Source: RHKX01 sp963745755
GTDB taxonomy: Bacteria; Actinomycetota; Thermoleophilia; Solirubrobacterales; 70-9
Direction: 5' to 3'
Length of the DNA stretch: 64,000 nt
NCBI GenBank assembly: GCA_963745755.1
Contig: CAVUYP010000001.1
Location: 868,001 to 932,000 of the forward strand
Positions 17,308 through 26,150 of the stretch are shown piece after piece. The position numbers and the translations under genes are program-made. The notes below the pieces were generated by a model. That model was not told where the DNA came from. It did no database searches and saw only the letters and a program-made list of their open reading frames with translations. Position 1 is the stretch's first letter, and each line of letters opens with the position of its first letter.

Positions 17308-18492
17308 TCAGCGCCGATCGGCCCGCAGCCTGGTGACCTCGAGGTAGCCGCGGTCGAGGATCCGCACCGGCGGGTAGGAACCGCGGGCCTGGATCAGCTT
17401 CGGAAACCCGCGGGAGACGAGGTTCACGTAGAGCGGCTTGGCATGGCCGGACCTGGTCTTGGCGACCCTCTGGATCCTCGCCATGCCGGCCTTGACACCG
17501 ACGCAGGGTGAGCTGAAGGCGCTCGGCCCGAGCGTGCAGTTGAAGCCGTTCGTCTCGGTCACGGTGCCGACCCGCGAGGCGTTGCGGCGCCCGACCGGGT
17601 TCGGCCTGGTGGAGGTCGGCCGGGTGCTGATCACGATCTGATCGGAGATGAAATAGGGGAAGCGCTGGATCCTGCTCACCTGGCGGGAGCGGACGATCAG
17701 CACGTCGCGCTTGCGAAGGTTGCCGATCCGCTGCGAGTAGACGACCCGCTTGCCGCTCTCGAACGCCGCCGGCAGGCTCTTCGCACGGCGCCGCCGGGTC
17801 CGGTACCGCTCGACCTCGAGGCCGCCGAACGAGACGGCCGCGCTCAACCGCGCCTTGCCACCCTCGATGCTGCCGTCCGGCTGGTCGGAGCCGACGACGA
17901 CGAACTGGTTCGAGCGGGCCTTCTTGTGCGAGGCATCGACCAGCAGGTTCAGCCGGCAGCCACTCGGGCGGCAGGGAAGGTCGGCGATCCTGCCGACCTC
18001 GAACGAGCCCCCCTTGATGACCAGCGGACAGTGGTGGTTGCGGTTCGGCCGGGTCTGCTCGCAACTCAAAGTCGCGGTCCGCGAGACGGTGACCGTCTTC
18101 GCGCGGCTGCTCGCGCGGGGATCGCCGGCAAGCACGACCCGGGCCCTGAGATGGGGGCTGAACTTGTAGCTGCGACCGATGCAGCGGGCGATCTGCTGCA
18201 CGCACGTCGTCGTCAGCGCCACCTCTCCGTTCAGCGTGATCCGCGATCCCGAGCGCAGCTTCGGCAGCCGGACCGACAGCACCGACTTCGTCTGCTTGCC
18301 CGCCCGCGATGCGATCGGCACGGTCTCCCGCAGCTCGGCCCGCTTGCCGGTGATCGCGGTCCTGACCGAGGGAATCGAACCCTGAAACGGTCGCGCCTCG
18401 GCGGCCGTGGCGGCGACGAGGAAGACGCCGGCGACGGCTACCAGCAGCGCCGCGCCCCGGGCGATGGCGGCGCTCGTCGCTCCGGGGCTCAC
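17308..18492 (-). CDS. Hypothetical secreted protein
   Basis: 394 residues with a signal peptide (about 1-34, ending AAEA-RP). The mature part is beta-rich, with many Arg/Lys and about eight Cys that could form disulphides, including CVQQIARC, CEQT, LPCRPSGC and GVNCT-like spacing later (FNCTLGP, SPCVG). No family is recognised; the strand-rich repetitive look suggests an extracellular or surface protein. Its start lies one base from the stop of the methyltransferase gene, so the two are probably co-transcribed. Confidence 0.65.
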   Translation of the reverse strand: MSPGATSAAIARGAALLVAVAGVFLVAATAAEARPFQGSIPSVRTAITGKRAELRETVPIASRAGKQTKSVLSVRLPKLRSGSRITLNGEVALTTTCVQQIARCIGRSYKFSPHLRARVVLAGDPRASSRAKTVTVSRTATLSCEQTRPNRNHHCPLVIKGGSFEVGRIADLPCRPSGCRLNLLVDASHKKARSNQFVVVGSDQPDGSIEGGKARLSAAVSFGGLEVERYRTRRRRAKSLPAAFESGKRVVYSQRIGNLRKRDVLIVRSRQVSRIQRFPYFISDQIVISTRPTSTRPNPVGRRNASRVGTVTETNGFNCTLGPSAFSSPCVGVKAGMARIQRVAKTRSGHAKPLYVNLVSRGFPKLIQARGSYPPVRILDRGYLEVTRLRADRR

Positions 18493-18493
18493 C

Positions 18494-19210
18494 TCAGTCG
18501 AAGGTACGGTCGCCGCCGAGCAGGCTCATCGCCTCCGGCTTGCGCGGCAGGATCCGCTCGTAGGAGATCGTGCCGGTCGCCTCGGCATGCACGCAGAGGC
18601 GCGAGCCGGAAGGGCGCTCGCGTTCCCAGACCGGGGTCACGTTCTCGAACCCGCAGAGACGGAGCAGCTCGAAGACGGCGGACCGGTTCGGCACCCACCA
18701 GTTCGAGAGGTTGGCGTCGTCGTGGTCGCCGGTCTTCAGCATCAACAGCGGTTCCTCGATTCCGACGTCGCGGGTGGCGGTCTCGAGCACCAGCAGCCCG
18801 CTCGTCACCTTGCGGAGCCTGAGCAGCAGCGAGACGACGTTCTCGACGTGGTAGAGCACCCCCGAGCAGACGACGACGTCGTAGCGGTCGAGCTCGAGCC
18901 ACTTCTCCGAGAAGATGTCCATCTGCACGAACTCGAAGCCGAACTTGTCGACGTTCTTGCGGAGCTCGTCGGAGGTGCAGAGATCGAGTCCGACGACGTG
19001 CTCGGCGTTGCGCCGGGTCGCCTCGGCGCAGTTGACGCCCTCCCAGCAGCCGACGTCGATGAACGACTTGCCGGTCATGTCGTCGGGCAGCGCGTAGCGC
19101 TCCCACTTGTTGCGGTCCCGGGGCGGGTCGTTGCGCTCCTTGATCGCGCGAACGAACCGCGGGATGCGCAGCAGCGGTCGTCCGTCCGGCCGGGTCGGAA
19201 ATCTCGCCAT
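18494..19210 (-). CDS. Class I SAM-dependent methyltransferase (CmoB/DUF1698-like)
   Basis: 238 residues. The SAM site is FIDVGCWEGVNCAEATRR (motif I), with VVGLDLC as motif II, DRYDVVVCSGVLYHVENVVS as motif IV and LLVLET later. The pattern VLYHVEN...LL.L followed by NLSNWWVPN is that of DUF1698/CmoB-type enzymes, which act on tRNA wobble uridine in other bacteria. Here the genomic setting gives no support for a tRNA substrate. It is divergent from the TetR gene and shares an 86 bp promoter interval. Confidence 0.8.
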   Translation of the reverse strand: MARFPTRPDGRPLLRIPRFVRAIKERNDPPRDRNKWERYALPDDMTGKSFIDVGCWEGVNCAEATRRNAEHVVGLDLCTSDELRKNVDKFGFEFVQMDIFSEKWLELDRYDVVVCSGVLYHVENVVSLLLRLRKVTSGLLVLETATRDVGIEEPLLMLKTGDHDDANLSNWWVPNRSAVFELLRLCGFENVTPVWERERPSGSRLCVHAEATGTISYERILPRKPEAMSLLGGDRTFD

Positions 19211-19251
19211 CGGGCCGCACCCTAGCCCACCGCTGCGGCGGAACCTGCTGT

Positions 19252-19262
19252 AACCATAGGTT
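19252..19262. promoter_or_regulatory. Candidate TetR operator (AACC-ATA-GGTT)
   Basis: A palindrome AACC-N3-GGTT lies between the divergent methyltransferase (start 19210) and TetR (start 19297) genes. It is nested in a second symmetry, AACCT at 19242-19246 with AGGTT at 19258-19262. Position and symmetry suit autoregulation by the adjacent TetR protein. No experimental or conserved-site evidence is available. Confidence 0.4.
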
Positions 19263-19296
19263 GCACTGTTGGTTGTTCGAGTGGTACGCTCGCTCC

Positions 19297-19998
19297 GTGT
19301 CCTCGACGAAGCGAAACGGACGAAGCCCGACCCGGCGCGAGCGCCGTCGCGCTCGCGAGCGAGTGATCGTGGCGACGACCCGGGCGCTCTTCGACGAGCG
19401 GGGTCGGCGGGACGCTCCGGTCGACGAGATCGCCCGCGCCGCGAAGATGAACAAGGCGCTGATCTACCGCGCCTTCGATTCGAAGGAGGAGATCTTCGTC
19501 CTCACCGTCGCCGACTACCTCGCCGAGCTCGAGGCCCGCGGCGCCGATCTGCCCGAGCCCGACGATCCGATCGTCGCGCTGCGCGAGACCTGCGAGCGCT
19601 ACGCCGGCTTCTGCCTCGACTACCCCGCCTTCCTCGACTCCGCCCTGGCGCTGATGCAGCGCCCGTCCGCCGACCTGCGAGGCCACGTCTCGGGCGCGGT
19701 TCTGTTCCGGCTCGGCCGGGCGATGGCCGCCACGCTCGGGCCGCTGGAGCGGATCCTCGCCGGCGGTGCCGAACGCGGCGTCTTCGCGGTCGAGGACCCC
19801 GACTTCACCGCCAACAGGATCTACGCCCAGGTGCTCGGCACGATGCATCTGGCCCGCACCGGAATCGGCGTTCGCGAGGCCGCCCCGGGGGTTGCCGAGA
19901 CGTTCGTCCTCGAGCCCGAACGCGTCCGCGACGCCTGTGTCGAGGACGCGATGGCGCTCGCCCGGATCGCGGCGCCGCTGCCGGAGGCATCGGCGTGA
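19297..19998 (+). CDS. TetR-family transcriptional regulator
   Basis: 233 residues from a GTG at 19297, chosen because the protein then opens with a basic arm (SPTRRERRRARERV) directly before the helix-turn-helix (about 30-65: DEIARAAKMNKALIYRAFDSKEEIF). The C-terminal ligand domain is helical. Its last base triplet overlaps the GTG of the hydrolase gene (GTGA), so the two are translationally coupled, suggesting that the regulator senses a hydrophobic compound handled by the hydrolase. Confidence 0.9.
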   Translation: MSSTKRNGRSPTRRERRRARERVIVATTRALFDERGRRDAPVDEIARAAKMNKALIYRAFDSKEEIFVLTVADYLAELEARGADLPEPDDPIVALRETCERYAGFCLDYPAFLDSALALMQRPSADLRGHVSGAVLFRLGRAMAATLGPLERILAGGAERGVFAVEDPDFTANRIYAQVLGTMHLARTGIGVREAAPGVAETFVLEPERVRDACVEDAMALARIAAPLPEASA

Positions 19999-20909
19999 GC
20001 GCCCCCGCGGTCAGGTCGCTGAACCTGCACGGCCGCCCGGTCACCTACGCCGTCGCCGGCGAGGGGCCGGTGCTGCTGCTGATCCACGGCATGGCCGGCG
20101 ACTTCAAGAACTGGGAAGCGGTGATTGAGCCGCTGGCGCGGAATCACACCGTCATCGCCCCCGACCTGCCCGGTCACGGCGGCTCGGCCCCCGGCAGCGG
20201 CGACTACTCGCTCGGATCGCTCGCCTCCGGGCTTCGCGACCTGCTCGCCGCGCTCGGTCACGACTCCGCCACGCTCGTCGGCCATTCGCTCGGCGGCGGG
20301 ATCGCGATGCAGTTCTCCTACCAGTTCCCCGAGATGACCGAGCGCCTCGTGCTCGTCTCCAGCGGCGGGCTCGGCCCCGAGGTCAGCCTGGTCCTGCGCG
20401 CCGCGGCGCTGCCCGGCGCCGACCGCTTCATCGCCACGACCGCCGGCGGACTCGGCGCGGTCGGATCGACGATCGGCCGCGGCCTCGGCCTCGTCGGCCT
20501 CCGCCCCGGCGCCGACATCGCCGAGGTCGGCCGTGGCTATGTGTCGCTCGCCGACCGCGATCGCCGCGCCGCCTTCCTGGCCACGCTGCGCTCGGTCGTC
20601 GGCACCGGCGGCCAGCGCGTTCACGCCGGCGACCGCCTCTACCTGGCCGAGGGCCTGCCGGTGCTGATCATCTGGGGCGCCCGCGATCCGATCATTCCCG
20701 CCCACCACGGCGAACAGGCTCACGAGGCGATCCCCGGCAGCCGCCTCGAGGTCTTCGACGGAGTCGGCCACCTACCGCAGATCGAGGCGCCGGCCCGGTT
20801 CGTCTCCGTGCTCGAGCGGTTTCTCGCCGAGACCGAGCCGAACAGCTTCGACCGTGACGAGTGGCGAGCCCGCTTCCAGGCCACCGCGGGCGACGACGGC
20901 AGCGACTAG
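19995..20909 (+). CDS. Alpha/beta-fold hydrolase
   Basis: 304 residues. Oxyanion-loop motif LLLIHGMAG, nucleophile Ser in LVGHSLGGGIA, acid Asp in IWGARDPIIPA and His in GVGHLPQIEAP make a full catalytic triad in standard order. The overall look is that of C-C hydrolases or lipid esterases of the MhpC/epoxide-hydrolase branch; a substrate cannot be named. It starts by a 4-base overlap with the TetR gene. A polar tail follows the fold. Confidence 0.9.
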   Translation: MSAPAVRSLNLHGRPVTYAVAGEGPVLLLIHGMAGDFKNWEAVIEPLARNHTVIAPDLPGHGGSAPGSGDYSLGSLASGLRDLLAALGHDSATLVGHSLGGGIAMQFSYQFPEMTERLVLVSSGGLGPEVSLVLRAAALPGADRFIATTAGGLGAVGSTIGRGLGLVGLRPGADIAEVGRGYVSLADRDRRAAFLATLRSVVGTGGQRVHAGDRLYLAEGLPVLIIWGARDPIIPAHHGEQAHEAIPGSRLEVFDGVGHLPQIEAPARFVSVLERFLAETEPNSFDRDEWRARFQATAGDDGSD

Positions 20910-21027
20910 GAGCGGGCCGGCCAACCGACGCTGCCCGGTCCGGCTACCCGGGGCTCGGGCATCGGATCAGAGGGTGCCCTTGACCGCCCACCCGGGTGGC
21001 TGCCGCCGGGCCGTATCCTCAGCGGGC

Positions 21028-21075
21028 ATGGAAGCAACGCTCGGACTCCCGGTGTCGGTCGTTTCCGGACGCTGA
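21028..21075 (+). CDS. Possible 15-residue leader peptide
   Basis: A short frame (ATG at 21028, TGA at 21073-21075, peptide MEATLGLPVSVVSGR) ends three bases before the ATG of the RodZ-like gene. The spacing would allow translational coupling. It could equally be chance, since there is no Trp/His run or hairpin pair to suggest attenuation. Confidence 0.2.
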   Translation: MEATLGLPVSVVSGR

Positions 21076-21078
21076 TCG

Positions 21079-21864
21079 ATGAGCGGCGTCGGCGAGAGCT
21101 TGAGGGCGGCACGGGAGGCCCAGGGACTCGGACTCGAGGAGGTCGAAGACCGGCTCAAGATCCGCCGCCGGTTCCTGGTCGCGATCGAGGCCGAGCAGTG
21201 GGACGTGCTACCCGGCTCGGCCTACGCCCGCGGCTTCGTGCGCAGCTATGCGCAGCTGCTCGGCCTCGACGGTGAGGAGCTCGTCGGCAGATACATCGAG
21301 CAGCGTCACGAGCCGGACCCGGACTCCGTCGAGATGGAGATCAACGGCGGGCGCCTCGCGGTCGCTCCGCCCGGGCCGCGCCCCGGTCGTCGGCTCGGCC
21401 GGCCGCCGTGGGGCCTGCTCGCCGCGCTGGCCGCGCTGGTCACGGCGGCGGTCGTGATCGTGCTGCTCGTGTCGGGAGGCGGCAGCTCCGAGCCCGCCGG
21501 GACCGGCGGCGATCGCGCGCCGGCGCAACCACAGGCACCCGCGACGGATACGACCGAGCCCTCCCCTCCCCCGGCTCCCGCAGGCGCCAAGGTGAAGCTG
21601 ACGGCGACCGGCACGGTCTGGGCCTGCGTCGTCGACGAGCGCGGCAAGGTGATACTCGACGGGGTGACGCTCAGCCCCGGCGAGAAGCAGGGACCGTTCC
21701 GGGCGAAGCGCCTGGAGATGAACTTCGGCAACGGTCTGATCGACCTCGTCGCCAACGGCGATCCGGTGCCGATCCCCGACCCGGCGAACCCGGTCGGGTT
21801 CGTGGTCACGGAGTCCAAGGTCAGCGATCTCGCCGTGGGCGAGCGACCCACCTGCGCGTCCTGA
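21079..21864 (+). CDS. RodZ-like helix-turn-helix membrane protein
   Basis: 261 residues. The N-terminal HTH_25 domain (about 1-70) has LRAAREAQGLGLEEVEDRLKIRRRFL and YARGFVRSYAQLLGLD. One membrane helix (about 112-132) follows, then a Pro/Thr-rich periplasmic linker and a DUF4115-like beta domain ending near GERPTCAS. This is the layout of RodZ, which links the cytoskeleton to the cell wall in rods; actinobacterial homologues often have other roles. The stop codon overlaps the putative CTG start of the next gene. Confidence 0.87.
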   Translation: MSGVGESLRAAREAQGLGLEEVEDRLKIRRRFLVAIEAEQWDVLPGSAYARGFVRSYAQLLGLDGEELVGRYIEQRHEPDPDSVEMEINGGRLAVAPPGPRPGRRLGRPPWGLLAALAALVTAAVVIVLLVSGGGSSEPAGTGGDRAPAQPQAPATDTTEPSPPPAPAGAKVKLTATGTVWACVVDERGKVILDGVTLSPGEKQGPFRAKRLEMNFGNGLIDLVANGDPVPIPDPANPVGFVVTESKVSDLAVGERPTCAS

Positions 21865-22676
21865 GCCTTCACCGCCACCAGCTCGACGCGGACGCGGAGC
21901 TCCGCCGCCCGGACCCGCTGCTGCGGGTCCTCGACGATCCGGTCACGGCGCTGCTTCCCTGGTTTGCGTTCAGCTTCCTGCTCGAGCCGATGACCTTCAC
22001 CGGCGCGGCGCTGCTCGCGTTCGGCCTCAGCGCGGTGCTCGTCGCCGCGACCTGGCTGCGCGGCGAGGATCCGCGGGCCTTCGAAGTCTCCGACGTGGTC
22101 CTGTTCGGCCTGATCGTCGCCGTCGCCCTGCTCCGCGACCCGTCCTCGCAGTCATGGCTCTCCGATCACGCCGACGCGGTCTCCAACGTCGGGCTGACCC
22201 TGGTCGCGTTCATCTCGTTGGCGATCGGCAGCCCGTTCACCGCCCAGTACACGGCGATCCGTTTCCCGGGAGCGGACGAACGGCTGCTCGCCCGCCTCGA
22301 TCGCGAGTCGACGCTGATCTGGGGGGTCGCCCTGCTGCTCGCCAGCCTCGTCGCGATCTACGGCGAGTGGATCCTCGATCAGCAGACGAACCTGTGGACG
22401 GCCTGGATCCTCCAGACCCTGCCGCTGATCGTCGCCCTCGACCTGACGCTCTGGGTCGACCGCCGGGCGATCGCCAAGGCCGAGGACGAGCCCGAGCTCG
22501 AGCCACCGGCCGCCGTGCTCGCCCGCGACCTGCTCGCCTGGCTGATCCCGATCGGGATCTGCAGCCTCGTCTTCGGCACCGAGCCCGCAGCGTTCGGATC
22601 GGCGCTGGTCGCGACCGGCATCGCCGGCACGGCGATCGCCTGGAGCCGGGTCCGGGCCGCGGCGGCGCCGGGCTAG
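21861..22676 (+). CDS. Multi-helix membrane protein, probable CTG start
   Basis: About 271 residues with seven or eight hydrophobic segments; no family recognised. The frame has no ATG, GTG or TTG in the right place: the conserved-looking N-terminus (DPLLRVLDDPVTALLPWFAF) is preceded only by CTG codons. One at 21861 overlaps the upstream TGA as CTGA, mimicking the common ATGA overlap. The next standard start (ATG at 21990) would delete the first helix. It lies just upstream of the HAD gene (11 bp). Confidence 0.6.
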   Translation: MSLHRHQLDADAELRRPDPLLRVLDDPVTALLPWFAFSFLLEPMTFTGAALLAFGLSAVLVAATWLRGEDPRAFEVSDVVLFGLIVAVALLRDPSSQSWLSDHADAVSNVGLTLVAFISLAIGSPFTAQYTAIRFPGADERLLARLDRESTLIWGVALLLASLVAIYGEWILDQQTNLWTAWILQTLPLIVALDLTLWVDRRAIAKAEDEPELEPPAAVLARDLLAWLIPIGICSLVFGTEPAAFGSALVATGIAGTAIAWSRVRAAAAPG

Positions 22677-22687
22677 GGTTTCCTTCG

Positions 22688-23476
22688 ATGCCCGAACCGG
22701 AGCCCGAGAAGCCGCGGCTGCTGCTCGACATCGACGGCGTCCTGCACGTCGGTGAGGAGCCGATCGCCGGAGCCGTCGAGGCGCTCGAGGAGCTGCGCGC
22801 CCTCGCCGCCGGACTGCGGCTGATCACGAACACGACCTCGAAGCCGCGAGCGCTGATCGTCGAGCGGCTCTGGGGGATGGGCTTCCGGATCGGCGGCGCC
22901 GAGGTGATCACCCCGGCCGCGACGGCCCTCGCCCACTGCCGCGAGCGCGGCTACGAGCGCGTCCTGATGATGGTTCCGGAGGGGCTGCGCGAGGACCTCG
23001 CCGGCCTCCGCGAGGCGCGGATCGGCGAGCAGCCGCAGGCGGTCGTGCTCGGCGACCTCGGCAGCGGCTTCACCGCCGACGTCCTCGACGTCGCCTTCCG
23101 GGCGCTGCTCGACGGTGCCGAGCTGATCGCCCTCCAGCACAACCGCTACTGGCGCAGCGCCGACGGACTGGTGATGGACGTCGGCGCCTATGCGGCGGCG
23201 CTCGAGTACGCGGCCGGCGTCGAGGCGACCATCGTCGGCAAGCCGTCGCCGGAGCTGTTCGCCGCCGCACTCGACGAGATCCGCGGCCGCGGCCCGGCGC
23301 TGATGGTCGGCGACGACATCGAAGGCGACATCGGCGGCGCCCTCGATTCCGGCCTCGAGGCGATCCTCGTCCGGACCGGCAAGTACCGGCCCGAGACCGT
23401 CGCGGCATCCGACATCGAACCGTCGGCGACGATCGACTCGATCGCCGATCTGCCCGGGCTGCTCGCCCGGCGCTGA
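22688..23476 (+). CDS. HAD-superfamily hydrolase (NagD/LHPP-like)
   Basis: 262 residues. Motif I is LLDIDGVLHVG (nucleophile and acid Asp), motif II is LITNTTSKP, motif III Lys is in IVGKPSPELF, and motif IV is MVGDDIEGDIGGALDSGL. The large C2-type cap between motifs II and III places it with NagD/LHPP phosphatases. The substrate is probably a small phosphorylated metabolite. The start at 22688 is 11 bp after the preceding membrane protein gene. Confidence 0.92.
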   Translation: MPEPEPEKPRLLLDIDGVLHVGEEPIAGAVEALEELRALAAGLRLITNTTSKPRALIVERLWGMGFRIGGAEVITPAATALAHCRERGYERVLMMVPEGLREDLAGLREARIGEQPQAVVLGDLGSGFTADVLDVAFRALLDGAELIALQHNRYWRSADGLVMDVGAYAAALEYAAGVEATIVGKPSPELFAAALDEIRGRGPALMVGDDIEGDIGGALDSGLEAILVRTGKYRPETVAASDIEPSATIDSIADLPGLLARR

Positions 23477-23552
23477 CCGCTCAGGGCTCGCTGCCAGCAT
23501 CCGCGGCCCGATCACCGGTTGACGAGGCCGCGAGGAGCCCTCGGCTCCTCGA

Positions 23553-24896
23553 TCAGGCGGCCATATCGCCGCTGACCTCCTTGATCTGCCACTCGCCGGG
23601 AACGCCCTTCAGGACTTGCGGCCCGAGATCGCGGAATTCGAGCCCGGAGCCGACCACGAGGTCGGCGACGGTACCCGTGGTGGCCACCTGATCGGTCCCG
23701 GCGAGGCCCTCGACGCGAGAGGCAATGTGAACCGCTAAGCCGGCGATGTCGCCGTCGGTCAACTCGATCTCGCCAACGTGAACGCCCGCCCTCGTATGGA
23801 CTCCGAGGTCCCTGCTCGCGACGCCGATCGCGCGGGCCGCCCGGACACCCCGGGCCGGTCCGTCGAATGTCGCCAGCAGTCCATCGCCGATCGTCTTCAC
23901 GAGGTGGCCGCCACGACGATCGAGCTCCCGCCGGGCGAGGCGGTGGAAACGCTCGAGCAGATCCCGCCAGCGGCGATCACCGAGCTCGGCCGCCGCTGCA
24001 GTCGAGCCGACGAGGTCGACGAAGAGGACGGTGGCGAGGGCACGGTTCGGCTCCGCGGCGGCCGGGCGGCCGGTCAGGAACTCCTCGATCTGATCGAGAA
24101 TCGCATCCTGGTCGCCGGCGCAGAAGAGATGATCGTTGCCCGGCAGCGCAACCGACCGCGCTCCCGGTATGCCGGCCGCAAGTGCCTCGGAGAGCCGCGC
24201 CGGGACGACGAGGTCTCCAGTCCGGTAGATAACGAGGCTCGACGAGCCGATCGAGCCGAGCAGGGAGCGGACGTCCAGCCGCTGGTACATGTCGCCGAGC
24301 GTCTCGACCACCCCCGGGCTGACTCCCGAACGCAGCATCCGTCCCCACCAATCGCGGAGCTCGGGGTCCCGAGCCATGCTCGGAGCGAAGAACCGAAGCG
24401 CATCGGGGTTGCCCCATTGCTCGGTCCGGGACGTCCATGTCTCATGGAGGCGATCGGCCGGAACCCCCTCGGGGTAGTCGTCGGTCCGGGTTATCCGGGG
24501 GTAGGTGCCGTAGAGGACCATCTCGCCGACCCGCTCGGGGTGGGTGGCCGCGACCATCACCGCAGCCGGACCGCCCTCCGAGATCCCGACCAAGGCCGCG
24601 CGCTCGACCCCGGCGGCATCCATGACGGCGAGCGCATCACTGGTCACGTTCTCGATCGTGTAGGCGCCGGCATCGCGGTCGGACAGACCCATCCCGCGCT
24701 TGTCGAAGACGACGACGCGAGCGAACGAGGCAAGCCGGTCGAAGAAATGCCGCGCTGCGGGCAGCTCGAGGAAAAGCTCGAGGTGGCTCACGAACCCGGG
24801 GATGAAGAGAAGGTCGAGCGGTCCGTCGCCTCCAACCCGGTAGGCGATCGACGCTCCTTCGTTACGGGCGTAGCGCACATCACCCCATTCGGCCAC
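23553..24896 (-). CDS. Alpha/beta hydrolase fused to a class III adenylate/guanylate cyclase domain
   Basis: 447 residues. The N-terminal half (about 1-275) is an alpha/beta hydrolase with FIPGFVSHLE, FDKRGMGLSD, the Ser elbow GISEGGPAA and a late NDHLFCAGD. The C-terminal half is a class III cyclase with metal-binding Asp in LFVDLVGSTA and TIGDGLLATF, substrate-recognition region HTRAGVHVGE and LAVHIASRVEGLA. This two-domain design occurs in mycobacteria and other actinobacteria. It would make cAMP (or cGMP) in the cytoplasm, perhaps gated by a ligand in the hydrolase pocket. Confidence 0.92.
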   Translation of the reverse strand: MAEWGDVRYARNEGASIAYRVGGDGPLDLLFIPGFVSHLELFLELPAARHFFDRLASFARVVVFDKRGMGLSDRDAGAYTIENVTSDALAVMDAAGVERAALVGISEGGPAAVMVAATHPERVGEMVLYGTYPRITRTDDYPEGVPADRLHETWTSRTEQWGNPDALRFFAPSMARDPELRDWWGRMLRSGVSPGVVETLGDMYQRLDVRSLLGSIGSSSLVIYRTGDLVVPARLSEALAAGIPGARSVALPGNDHLFCAGDQDAILDQIEEFLTGRPAAAEPNRALATVLFVDLVGSTAAAAELGDRRWRDLLERFHRLARRELDRRGGHLVKTIGDGLLATFDGPARGVRAARAIGVASRDLGVHTRAGVHVGEIELTDGDIAGLAVHIASRVEGLAGTDQVATTGTVADLVVGSGLEFRDLGPQVLKGVPGEWQIKEVSGDMAA

Positions 24897-25011
24897 GGGG
24901 GCGAGCGTAGCGGTAGGTCAGCCGCGACAGCAGGCACAGGCGGAGCCGACGGGCACGGGCGCTGGGATCCATCGCCGTTTCTCGTCCGGCCGCGGATAGC
25001 CTGGGTCGCGG

Positions 25012-25299
25012 ATGAGCGACTCCGAAAAGCCCTCCGATCTGCCGGAGCACCCGCAGCTTCGCGAGATCGCCGTGGCGATGGAGGCGGCGGGGATGGTGTT
25101 CGAGATCCTCGACGAGAGCTTTCGGTGCGTGTACTTCTCGAGCGAGGCAGCCGCCCTCACCGGCCAGTCGGCCGACGAGGTGCGTCGCTCGATCGGCATC
25201 TCGCTGATCGTTCGCGGCTTCCTCGAGGAGAACGCCGAGATCGTCTTCGCGAGGCGGGTCACGAACTTCCGGACGACGATGCTGCCGCCGATCGGTGAC
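25012..25299 (+). pseudogene. N-terminal PAS-like fragment of a class III cyclase-type protein
   Basis: The first ~95 codons read as a folded domain (LPEHPQLREIAVAMEAAGMV, FEILDESFRCVYFSSEAAAL, then FLEENAEIVFARR). After about 25297 the frame runs antisense through the cation-efflux gene and loses coding character, so the true gene is cut there. A second, shorter relative lies at 33472 with the same opening (PEHPDLREL, EI-D-FR). From memory, this domain is followed by a cyclase domain in related actinobacteria, so both look like 5' remnants. Confidence 0.6.
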
Positions 25300-26100
25300 T
25301 CAGTGACCGTGCTTCTGCCCGCGCACCGTCCGCCAGGACTCCCAGGTGATCCGCAGGATCACGAGCGTGATCGCCAGCCCGATCAGGGGATCGGCGGCAG
25401 GGAAGCCCACCGCCACAGCACCGGCGGTGGCGACCACTGCCAGGCTGACGTAGGCATCGGCGCGGGCATGATGGCCGTCGGCGATCAGTGCAGGGCTGTC
25501 GAGACGGTGTCCTGCCTTGGTCCGGACTTGGGCTGCGATCCAGTTCCCGAGGTAGCCGACGAGCCCGGCTGCCGCCAAGGCGAACAGATGGGTCGGCGTC
25601 TCTGGGTTGATCAGCCGCGAGATGGCCTCAAACCCAGCCACGCAGGCCGAAAAGAAGATCGCCGCGACGACGAATAGTCCTGCTCCGCGTTCGGCTCGCT
25701 GCGAACGCAGGGCGAAGGCGACCCCAAGCGGAATGGCCGTGGCGGCGTCGCCGAAATTGTGGATCAGGTCAGCGAGGAGGGCGATGCTGCCGCTGGCGAC
25801 GAAGATCGCCAGCTGCGCGAGGGCGGTGAGCGCGAGGACCGCCAGCGAGAGCCCGACAGCCTGGAGTCCCGCCCGAGAACGCTTGATGCTGGAATCGACG
25901 AGACCGTGGGAATGGCCGTGCTGGTGCTGATCCGGGCGTGCCGCAGCGTTGTGGACGTGCGGACCAGAATGAGGGTGCCGGTGAATGCGCCGGCCGTGGC
26001 GGTGAAGGTCACCGCGAACTGGTTCGTAGGCAGAGGCTGAAGTCACGCTTCGAGGCTGGATTCGTCGATCAAGGAGCGCTTCCGGGCGGACCGGGGCCAT
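25300..26100 (-). CDS. Cation diffusion facilitator (CDF) efflux protein
   Basis: 266 residues from the ATG at 26100, chosen because GGGAGC lies upstream; an earlier ATG at 26145 is possible. The His-rich N-terminus (HGRRIHRHPHSGPHVH, HQHGHSHG) precedes six membrane helices. Metal-site residues are in LADLIHNFGDA (TM2, H-x3-D) and ADGHHARADAYVSL (TM5, H-x3-D), the pattern of Zn/Co/Cd exporters. The normal cytoplasmic C-terminal domain is short or missing (ends WESWRTVRGQKHGH). It truncates the cyclase fragment at its 3' end. Confidence 0.88.
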   Translation of the reverse strand: MAPVRPEALLDRRIQPRSVTSASAYEPVRGDLHRHGRRIHRHPHSGPHVHNAAARPDQHQHGHSHGLVDSSIKRSRAGLQAVGLSLAVLALTALAQLAIFVASGSIALLADLIHNFGDAATAIPLGVAFALRSQRAERGAGLFVVAAIFFSACVAGFEAISRLINPETPTHLFALAAAGLVGYLGNWIAAQVRTKAGHRLDSPALIADGHHARADAYVSLAVVATAGAVAVGFPAADPLIGLAITLVILRITWESWRTVRGQKHGH

Positions 26101-26150
26101 CGTAGCCGGCTCCCGTGCGGGCGGGTCAAGGCAGGACTCCGCCATCGGAT

